Under the pieces are notes generated by a model. That model did not search any database and had not been told where the DNA came from. It saw nothing but the letters and a program-made list of their open reading frames with translations. From assembly GCA_025774735.1 (NCBI GenBank), contig JALGZU010000053.1:1-12186 (forward strand): 12,186 nucleotides of DNA, read 5' to 3'. Numbering within the stretch: the stretch's first letter is position 1; the number at the start of each line of letters is the position of its first letter. The stretch comes from a candidate division LCP-89 bacterium. GTDB lineage: Bacteria > Electryoneota > B3-LCP. Both the position numbers and the translations under genes were made by a program. This document shows positions 6,286 through 12,186 of the stretch, piece after piece.

Positions 6286-9200
6286 CTATTGAGGCTCCAC
6301 TGGCTGGGGAACAGGTTCCGGCTTATCCCGGTTCACGAGTGAATAGACTGTCGGCACGACGATCAAGGTCAAGATAGTCGAACTGATCAATCCGGCAATA
6401 ACCGTCAGCGCCATGGGTGTGCGGATTTCGGCTCCTTCCCCCAATCCCAGGGACATGGGGATCAGAGCAAGGACGGTGGTTGTGGTAGTCATCAGGATGG
6501 GGCGCATGCGCACCTTCCCGGCCAGGATAATGGCCTCTTCCAGCTTGTGGCCGCGCTTTCTCAGGCGATTAATGTAATCCACCAGAACGATGGCGTTGTT
6601 TACCACGATGCCGGTCAACATGATCATCCCTAAATAGACGACGATGGACAACGATACGTTCATCACCCAGAGGAGCAGTATTACGCCGATGCCCGCCATG
6701 GGGACGGTGAATAGGATGATGAACGGGTGCAGCAATGATTCAAACTGAGACGCCATCACGATATATACCAGGAAGATCGCCAGAATCAGAGCGAACGCCA
6801 GGCTGCCCAGAGACTCGTCCATCTCCCGGTTCTGACCCGTAATCGCTAGATTGACGTTCGCCGGAATCGTCAGCGTTTCGAGGTGCTGTCTTAAATCATC
6901 CACCGCGCTGCCGAGATCGCGACCCGTTACGTTTGCTGAAACTCGCGCCGTCCGCTGTTGATCCACGCGCCAGATGCGTGCCGGCCCGCGGTCACGCACC
7001 ACTTCAGCCACGGCGGCCAGAGGAATGGGCCGCTCGCCACCGGGATTGACCACCAGGCGACGCAGATCCTCGACGGTGGCCCGGTCCTGATCCTGCACAC
7101 GCACGCGCACGTCGATCCGGCGGTCGCCTTCGCGGAATTCGGTGGCAACCTCGCCCAGTACTTTGTGGCGGACAAGAGAGGCGATTTGGTGGACGTTTAA
7201 TCCGAGTGCAGCGACGCGCTCGCGATCGTAATTGACACGGATCTCGGGATTGCCCATGGCGAAGCTGGATTTGACATCCACCACGCCCGGTATGCCTGCA
7301 AGTAGAGTCTCGATCTGGCTTGATACTTCGCCCAACTGCTGCAGGTCGTACCCCCGGACTTCCACTTCGATGGGGGTGCGGTAACTGAAAAGGGTTGGGT
7401 GGGAAATCTTGGTCTCGACCTCCGGGATCCGTCGCATGCTGGCGCGCAGCCGCTCCACAACAGCCGCCTCTTTACCCTGTAGATCGCCGCCGGGATGCAG
7501 GCGCACGGTTACCTTTGAGGTATGCTCACCTTCTTCGGCCGTATTGAACGCCGTCTTCTCCACTCCGGCGGTTAAGGCGACTCTTTCAACATTCGGAAGG
7601 GTCAAGGCATTTTTCTCGAGATCCAGCGAACGGGCCGCCGTCGTTTCCACCGATGTCCCCACCGGGTAGGTCATCTCGATGTTGAATTCCCCCTGGCTGA
7701 TCTCAGGAATCAACTCGCGCCCCAACCTCGGGAGTAGGAGGCCGAAACAAAGGAAGAACAGCAGAACGGCACCGCCCAGCACCTTGGCCGGATTGTCCAG
7801 TGATGATTGCAATATGCGGGGGTAATAATCAGCTAACTTCTGATAGAGGGCGTCGAAGCCTCGCAGTAGCGGCTTGACGAGTTTGGCCAATCCCCACCCC
7901 AAGACGATCCCGCCATACTTGCCGCCGATTGCGCCCAGAAAGACCACCAGCATGAAGAGCTTCTGGCAAACATTCAGGCAGAGTTCCACCAGACTTCGGA
8001 AGAGAACGTAGAGCAATCCTGTACAGAGGACCAGCGGGACCTTGATTATCCGGACGATGAGCTTGCCCCGCTTCCACCAACGCCACAGACCCGCCAGGCC
8101 CTTCCTGAACCGGGGCCAGAAACCGAAGGCGAGCAGGATTTTCCAGCTCCGGGTTGACTCGTCAGCTTCGGCGGCGCGCTTCTTCCATGAGGTCAGGTCT
8201 CGAGAGGCCAGCATGGGGATGAAATAGAGGGCGACGCACAGCGATGCCAGCAGGGAAAACACCACCGTTAATGCCATATTGCCGAACACCTGCCCGGCGA
8301 CTCCTTCGACGAAGACGATGGGAAAGAACACGGCGATGGTCGTCAGGGTTGACGCCACCACGGCGCTGCCCACCTCTCCCGTGCCCCGCACGGCCGCCTG
8401 AACGATAGAGTCCCCCTCCTGCCGACACCGGAAGATGGACTCCAGGACAACAATAGAATTATCTACAAGCATCCCGATGCCCAGCGCCAATCCCCCCAGC
8501 GACATGATGTTCAGGGTTACGTGGGACATGTGCATCGGGGCAAACGTGGCGATGACCGAGATGGGAATCGCCGTGCCGATGATCAGGGTTGAAATCAGAT
8601 TGCGAAGGAAAAAGTAGAGAACGATAATGGCCAGAATACCGCCGATAAAAGCGGTATTGAGTACTTCCTGAATCGAGGCTTCTACGAACGTCGACTGGTC
8701 GGATAAAAGTTCAATCTCCATCCCGTTGGGCAGTGCTGCCGCCAGGAATCCGGGTTGGAAAAGCCCGGCGGTCCTCGTTTCGCCATCCCCGGCTTTCCGT
8801 TCCTTGTGAGCTTCCCAGCGGGCCCGTTCCTGTGCCGTACCGAAAACTTCTTCTCTGACTTCACGCGCCACCGCCACCAGGTTTGCATCGGCCTCTTTAT
8901 AAATATCGATCTCGACCGATTCATCCCCGTTCACCCTGGTGATGACTTCCCGGTCCTTGAATGTCGGCGACACCGCGGCAAAATCGCGCACGTGAATGGG
9001 CACGCTCCCCCGGTAGGCGACCACCAGCTCCGAGATCTCGGCGACGTCCTGGAACTCGTTCAGTGTGCGGACGACATATTCCGTATCTCCATCCTTCAGG
9101 TTGCCGCCAGCGATGTTGATATTCTCCTGGTAAAGCCGAGCGTTAATCTGATCCAGCGATAACCCCAGACTGACGAGCTGTTTCTCGGAAACGTTGACCC

Positions 9201-9774
9201 GGATCTCCTCCTCATAGCCGCCCTTCACCCGCACTGCCGCTACTCCGGGAACCTTCTCCAGGGCGCGCTTGATGTCTTCATCGGCCAAGTACCGCAAGGT
9301 GTAAAGATCGGCTCCGCCGTGCAGCCCCAGCCGCAGGATGGGATCCAGGGTGGGATCATAGCGCAGGATCAGCGGGCGCATGGCGGCTTCGGGTAAGAAA
9401 ACCTGATCGATCTTTTCGCGCACTTCCTGGACCGCTTGGTCCATGTCGGTGTCCCAGCGGTACTCGATGATGACGTCCGAGAAGCCCGATTGTGAAACCG
9501 AACTGATACTCACCAGCCCGTTGACAACTCCCAGAGCCTGTTCCAGAGGCCGGGAAATCGCCGTCTCCACCTCTTCCGGAGCGCTGCCGGGATACTCCGT
9601 TCTGACGGTCAACGTGGGGTAGCTGATTTCCGGCATCAGGTTCAGGGAAAGCCGCTGGTAAGAAATGCTCCCGAAAACGACCACGGCGATGAAGACCATG
9701 AGCACGGCCACAGGGCGCCGTGTGGCGATTTCGAAAGCCCTCGAAAAGGCATGTGATTTCGGGGTAGTTTCCAT
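6286..9774 (-). CDS. RND efflux permease, first of a pair, with an enlarged TM6-TM7 region
   Basis: This is an inner-membrane RND exporter of 1162 residues, longer than the usual 1020-1060. TM1 (21-39) is followed by LNLMPEISYPTLTVRTEYPG and PEEVE, typical of the family. TM4 contains GIGMLVDNSIVVLES with D438 (AcrB D407 equivalent) and N439. TM10 contains TGIVVNNAIVLVDYIN with N1059 in place of AcrB Lys940. The relay motif RMRPILMTTTTTV (1089-1101) is intact. Extra length comes from a charged stretch at about 311-345 before TM2 and from residues about 527-650 between TM6 and TM7. The latter holds Trp/Lys-rich sequence and two or so added hydrophobic stretches (about 577-592 and 598-615, with a weaker one at 620-632). 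The C-terminus is Pro/Glu-rich. The gene follows the adaptor gene by 69 bases. The ATG at 9772-9774 has no clear Shine-Dalgarno, yet an in-frame TAG upstream and no other start codon leave it the only choice. It probably pairs with the next permease and the adaptor. Confidence 0.93.
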   Translation of the reverse strand: METTPKSHAFSRAFEIATRRPVAVLMVFIAVVVFGSISYQRLSLNLMPEISYPTLTVRTEYPGSAPEEVETAISRPLEQALGVVNGLVSISSVSQSGFSDVIIEYRWDTDMDQAVQEVREKIDQVFLPEAAMRPLILRYDPTLDPILRLGLHGGADLYTLRYLADEDIKRALEKVPGVAAVRVKGGYEEEIRVNVSEKQLVSLGLSLDQINARLYQENINIAGGNLKDGDTEYVVRTLNEFQDVAEISELVVAYRGSVPIHVRDFAAVSPTFKDREVITRVNGDESVEIDIYKEADANLVAVAREVREEVFGTAQERARWEAHKERKAGDGETRTAGLFQPGFLAAALPNGMEIELLSDQSTFVEASIQEVLNTAFIGGILAIIVLYFFLRNLISTLIIGTAIPISVIATFAPMHMSHVTLNIMSLGGLALGIGMLVDNSIVVLESIFRCRQEGDSIVQAAVRGTGEVGSAVVASTLTTIAVFFPIVFVEGVAGQVFGNMALTVVFSLLASLCVALYFIPMLASRDLTSWKKRAAEADESTRSWKILLAFGFWPRFRKGLAGLWRWWKRGKLIVRIIKVPLVLCTGLLYVLFRSLVELCLNVCQKLFMLVVFLGAIGGKYGGIVLGWGLAKLVKPLLRGFDALYQKLADYYPRILQSSLDNPAKVLGGAVLLFFLCFGLLLPRLGRELIPEISQGEFNIEMTYPVGTSVETTAARSLDLEKNALTLPNVERVALTAGVEKTAFNTAEEGEHTSKVTVRLHPGGDLQGKEAAVVERLRASMRRIPEVETKISHPTLFSYRTPIEVEVRGYDLQQLGEVSSQIETLLAGIPGVVDVKSSFAMGNPEIRVNYDRERVAALGLNVHQIASLVRHKVLGEVATEFREGDRRIDVRVRVQDQDRATVEDLRRLVVNPGGERPIPLAAVAEVVRDRGPARIWRVDQQRTARVSANVTGRDLGSAVDDLRQHLETLTIPANVNLAITGQNREMDESLGSLAFALILAIFLVYIVMASQFESLLHPFIILFTVPMAGIGVILLLWVMNVSLSIVVYLGMIMLTGIVVNNAIVLVDYINRLRKRGHKLEEAIILAGKVRMRPILMTTTTTVLALIPMSLGLGEGAEIRTPMALTVIAGLISSTILTLIVVPTVYSLVNRDKPEPVPQPVEPQ

Positions 9775-9843
9775 GGAAGGTAGAAATCTTTGATGAAGAT
9801 ATGAGTACTAATAAGCGGAAGCTTTTGAACTGCCGGCCTGGAG

Positions 9844-11043
9844 TTATTCTTCGGCCGGTTCTTCTTCCTCGGGCATCTCCGTTAGTGCCATGGTGATCAC
9901 GGAGTCGAGATTGACGACATTTACCGCGACCGAATCCTTGAGAGTCGTCTGGCCGACGACGACCACTTGATCGTCCGGGTTTAAGCCAGCGATCGCCTCG
10001 AACCGGTTGCCGTTGGAAAAACCGATCTGCACCTGCTTCTTGACAGCCAGGCTATCCGCAATGACGTAAACCCATTCCAGGTCGTTTTCGTAAACCAGAG
10101 CATTCTTCGGCGCGAGCAGCGCATTTTCGTGGGTCGCGATGACCACCTCGGCTCTGACGAACATTCCCGGACGCAGTCGGTTCTTCGGATCCCGGATCCC
10201 GACGGTCACCTTGCAGGTGCCAGTCGTCGGTTCCACGACCGGACTGATGCGCTTGATCCAGCCCGGAAACCGTTCCTGCAGAGCGATTTCGGACGTAACA
10301 AAAGCCTTCTGACCCACGGCGAGTTGCGCAAGGTCGCGTTCCGGCACCCAGACGCGGCAGATCTTCTTCGCCGGATCGGTGATCACAAACAGTTTGGAAG
10401 ACATCGAGACTAGATTCCCCGGCTGGACCAGACGTTCTGAAATGATGCCGGATATGGGGGATCGAATGGTAGTCCGTTGGCGTGTCAGGCGGGCTTTATC
10501 GCGGGCGATCTCAGCCTGCTTTAGAGTGTACCTGGCGGTCTCGTAATCCTCGTCCGAGACCAGGTTCTGAGCGTACATCTGTTCGAGTCGCTTGAAAGAC
10601 AACTGCTTCTGGTCGTAGTTGACTTCCTCCTGCTTCTCATTTAGAATAATCTCGTCATCCACGAGCTGAAGCAGCGGCGTACCCTCCTCGACCCACTTCC
10701 CCTCCTCGACGAACAACTTCTCAATTACGCCGCCAACCAGGGGGTAAACGTCCACTACGTTTTCGGTCTCGATCGTCGAGGACAACAGCAGATAGCTGGA
10801 AATGTCACCCACTTCGACCTGGGCGACTTCGACGGGGATGAGGTCCAAATTGACCTCGGCCGTATCCTCGGCGGCAGCCATGGTGTCTTCTGCAGCCGCG
10901 CTGGTATCCTCCACGGCGGTGGAATCGGCCGAGTTCTCCTCATCATGCTGGACCGCGTTCCCCCGTTTGCCGCACCCTGATAAAAGCATTGCGATCAGAC
11001 CGATTAACAAAACACTTGAAAAAATGGTACGGGCTGACTTCAT
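9844..11043 (-). CDS. RND periplasmic adaptor (membrane fusion protein), lipoprotein
   Basis: This adaptor of the HlyD/AcrA/MdtA family would link the RND permeases to an outer-membrane channel. I place the start at the ATG 11041-11043 (399 residues) because AGGAG lies seven bases upstream and the protein then opens with a canonical lipoprotein signal, MKSARTIFSSVLLIGLIAML ending in the lipobox LSGC with Cys24. A longer frame exists only by using a TTG 18 bases upstream. Residues 25-63 are an acidic Ala/Glu/Asp/Thr-rich linker with a 7-residue repeat (AAAEDT twice plus AVEDT). The lipoyl/barrel half-motif VVDVYPLVGGVIEKLFVEEG follows at about 96-115, then a short coiled-coil hairpin (about 133-188). 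The second half-motif, TTIRSPISGIISERLVQPG, and a beta-barrel with RLRPGMFVRAEVVI complete it. The C-terminal tail is acidic (PEEEEPAEE). It is the first efflux gene of the set, 61 bases after the ATPase gene. An inverted repeat (9833-9838/9853-9858) spans its stop codon. Confidence 0.93.
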   Translation of the reverse strand: MKSARTIFSSVLLIGLIAMLLSGCGKRGNAVQHDEENSADSTAVEDTSAAAEDTMAAAEDTAEVNLDLIPVEVAQVEVGDISSYLLLSSTIETENVVDVYPLVGGVIEKLFVEEGKWVEEGTPLLQLVDDEIILNEKQEEVNYDQKQLSFKRLEQMYAQNLVSDEDYETARYTLKQAEIARDKARLTRQRTTIRSPISGIISERLVQPGNLVSMSSKLFVITDPAKKICRVWVPERDLAQLAVGQKAFVTSEIALQERFPGWIKRISPVVEPTTGTCKVTVGIRDPKNRLRPGMFVRAEVVIATHENALLAPKNALVYENDLEWVYVIADSLAVKKQVQIGFSNGNRFEAIAGLNPDDQVVVVGQTTLKDSVAVNVVNLDSVITMALTEMPEEEEPAEE

Positions 11044-11079
11044 GATGGTTCTCCTGCTCAAAACCTCTTGGGGCTTATG

Positions 11080-11107
11080 TGAAACAATTTGTTTGAGATC
11101 TGTTTCA
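11080..11107. promoter_or_regulatory. Dyad upstream of the adaptor gene; candidate operator
   Basis: TGAAACA (11080-11086) and TGTTTCA (11101-11107) are perfect 7-bp inverted repeats 14 bases apart. Nested in the left half is a 13-bp near-perfect palindrome, AAACAATTTGTTT (11082-11094), with arms of six bases around one central base. The element sits 36 bases before the adaptor ATG and overlaps the ATPase stop codon. Its spacing and AT-rich symmetry suit a dimeric repressor such as a TetR- or MarR-type protein, but no regulator gene is in the window and I see no strong promoter hexamers around it. Confidence 0.4.
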
Positions 11108-12022
11108 AGGCATTAAATCAGAAAGGTGTTGCATCAAAACGCTACACAATTGCTGGCGTTCTGGAGCCGGCTTCGTTAGAATCCAGGCTTCGAGCTGCCC
11201 CATTTCCGGGCCGGGATAATTGATCTCATCTACCGCGTCGCTTGCCGACAACTTCAATGCCTTCCAGATAGCTACTATTTCAGGGGGTGAAAGATTAAAC
11301 TCTGCGTGTATATCATGCTTTATTAGCAATTCATCCGTGGGGCCGTCGTAGCATAACCGGCCAGCCTTGAGGATGAGAGTTCGGGGGCAAACGTGCAGCG
11401 CGAGGTTCAGATCGTGGGTGATGAGCATCACCCCTTTGCCTGCCGCTTTTCTGTCGAAGATCAGCTTACGTATATGCCGCCAGTGTGCAAAATCCAGACC
11501 AAGTGTCGGTTCATCCAGAACCAACCACTCCGGATCAACCACCAGCAGCGAAGCAATGGAGACCAGGCGCGCCTCACCGCCGGATAGTTTCAGCGGGCTG
11601 CGCTCACGGTACTCATCGATGTCGAGTCCCACGGATTGCGTCGCCGCGGCAACCCGGCCGGGGATCTCTTCAGCCGGAATACCCCACTGACGGGCCGCAA
11701 AAGCGACCTCGTCGAAAACTGACTGCTCGAAAATCTGAGATTCGGGAAACTGAAAGACGAGACCGATCCGTCTGCGAAGCGTTTTCAGCTCGGAAGCGAT
11801 CCAGCGCAGTGGTTCCCCATCGATCAGAATCCGGCCCGAATCCGGTTTGAAAAGCCCGTTCAAATGCTGCGCCAGGGTGGATTTGCCGGATCCAGAGTGC
11901 CCCACCAGAGCGAGGCATTCCCCGGATCGGATCGTGAGGCTGATATCACTTAAGACCGGGGTCGAACTGCCCGGATGGTCATATTTAAAGGAGAGGCTCT
12001 CGATCTGTATATCCACACCCAT
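11105..12022 (-). CDS. ecfA: ECF-type ABC transporter ATP-binding protein (EcfA/CbiO-like)
   Basis: This cytoplasmic ATPase, 305 residues, belongs to the family that powers energy-coupling-factor vitamin or metal-ion importers. Walker A is GHSGSGKST (41-49), the Q-loop is FQFPESQIFEQSVFDEVAF (90-108), the signature LSGGEARLVSIAS (146-158), Walker B WLVLDEPTLGLD (166-177) and the H-loop ITHD with H203. The FQFPE..IFE..V.DEVAF pattern is characteristic of EcfA/CbiO ATPases. The signature has Glu where Gln is usual (LSGGQ), and about 60 C-terminal residues follow the core domain, as in other EcfA proteins. The ATG at 12020-12022 is fixed by an in-frame TAA 10-12 bases upstream. No S, T or second A component gene is in the window, so any partners lie beyond the right edge or elsewhere. 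The efflux adaptor gene begins 61 bases downstream on the same strand, but a functional link is not implied. Confidence 0.88.
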   Translation of the reverse strand: MGVDIQIESLSFKYDHPGSSTPVLSDISLTIRSGECLALVGHSGSGKSTLAQHLNGLFKPDSGRILIDGEPLRWIASELKTLRRRIGLVFQFPESQIFEQSVFDEVAFAARQWGIPAEEIPGRVAAATQSVGLDIDEYRERSPLKLSGGEARLVSIASLLVVDPEWLVLDEPTLGLDFAHWRHIRKLIFDRKAAGKGVMLITHDLNLALHVCPRTLILKAGRLCYDGPTDELLIKHDIHAEFNLSPPEIVAIWKALKLSASDAVDEINYPGPEMGQLEAWILTKPAPERQQLCSVLMQHLSDLMP

Positions 12023-12030
12023 TCCATCGG

Positions 12031-12036
12031 ATTATA
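12031..12036 (-). promoter_or_regulatory. -10-like hexamer next to the ATPase start
   Basis: A perfect TATAAT (minus strand, 12036-12031) lies only eight bases before the ATPase ATG, and no good -35 box is found 16-19 bases further upstream. If used, it would give an almost leaderless mRNA, which would fit the lack of a clear Shine-Dalgarno before this ATG. It may equally be chance. Confidence 0.25.
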
Positions 12037-12063
12037 TGAGGCGCCGCGTATGACCATTAAAAT

Positions 12064-12129
12064 GCGCAGGGGGGGCGGTAGTTCCAGGATTCCGTGAAAG
12101 ATCCGGCTGGAACCCGGTGCGCTACTGCG
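12064..12129. repeat. Imperfect nested dyad upstream of the ATPase gene
   Basis: GTTCCAG (12081-12087) and CTGGAAC (12107-12113) form a 7-bp inverted repeat that can be extended inward by GAT/ATC after a three-base bulge. Further out, CGCAG (12065-12069) can pair with CTGCG (12125-12129). A run of seven G lies at 12069-12075. No T tract follows on either strand, so it is not a standard terminator. It could be a leader structure or another interspersed palindrome. The rest of 12023-12186 shows no gene. Confidence 0.35.
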
Positions 12130-12186
12130 TAATGATAACAACACTGTTTGTGCTTGCTTGCTATTAATAAGGACTGATCTTATATC

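Noticed and set aside
8755..9162. 135-residue rightward frame
   Set aside because: Antisense to the first RND permease, whose own frame is unambiguous by motifs and length.
9833..9858. CCGGCC/GGCCGG hairpin around the adaptor stop codon as a terminator
   Set aside because: No T run follows on the minus strand, and the next RND gene appears to belong to the same operon.
9844..11061. Longer adaptor frame beginning at a TTG (405 residues)
   Set aside because: The ATG 18 bases downstream has AGGAG seven bases before it and gives a canonical lipoprotein signal; the TTG has no advantage.
11950..12144. 64-residue leftward frame upstream of and overlapping the ATPase
   Set aside because: It runs out of frame into the clear ATPase coding sequence and has no family features.
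1..12186. CRISPR arrays, tRNA or rRNA genes, insertion-sequence transposases, integrases
   Set aside because: No regularly spaced direct repeats, cloverleaf or rRNA-like sequence, or transposase/integrase motifs were seen.

Overview
The window looks like a moderately GC-rich chromosomal segment of a Gram-negative (diderm) bacterium. The reason is a tripartite-type RND efflux operon whose adaptor is a lipoprotein, next to a prepilin peptidase. A FabL-type enoyl-ACP reductase, an ECF-type ATPase and short palindromic repeats resembling 'GTCATTC...GAATC' interspersed repeats would fit an FCB-group or candidate-phylum lineage. That placement is inference; no marker gene here fixes the taxonomy.

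Left part (1-1145): a MATE-family exporter gene runs leftward off the window edge, with 249 residues visible. It has a near-consensus sigma-70-type promoter (979-1007) and a leader of about 220 nt. The leader holds an intrinsic terminator (803-825) whose 5' arm can instead pair, in a perfect 10-bp helix, with an upstream segment (906-915). A 9-bp hairpin sits directly before the ribosome binding site. This is the layout of a transcription-attenuation or riboswitch leader, and I do not recognise its class. An open frame without a canonical start codon overlaps the same DNA and offers a competing explanation.

Middle left (1146-2278): a rightward fabL-like enoyl-ACP reductase gene is followed by about 340 bases with no gene, packed with at least four palindromic elements. 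These lie between two convergent transcription units.

Right part (2279-12022): five leftward genes. Read from 12022 downwards they are an ECF-type ABC ATPase, a lipoprotein membrane-fusion adaptor, two different RND permeases, and a prepilin peptidase. The last two overlap by four bases (TTGA). The adaptor and the two permeases probably form one export system, possibly with a mixed permease trimer as in MdtABC. No outer-membrane channel gene is present. The first permease is about 110 residues longer than usual because of extra, partly hydrophobic sequence between TM6 and TM7. A 28-bp dyad spanning the ATPase stop codon, just before the adaptor gene, is a candidate operator. The last 164 bases hold no gene, only an imperfect dyad and a -10-like hexamer close to the ATPase start.
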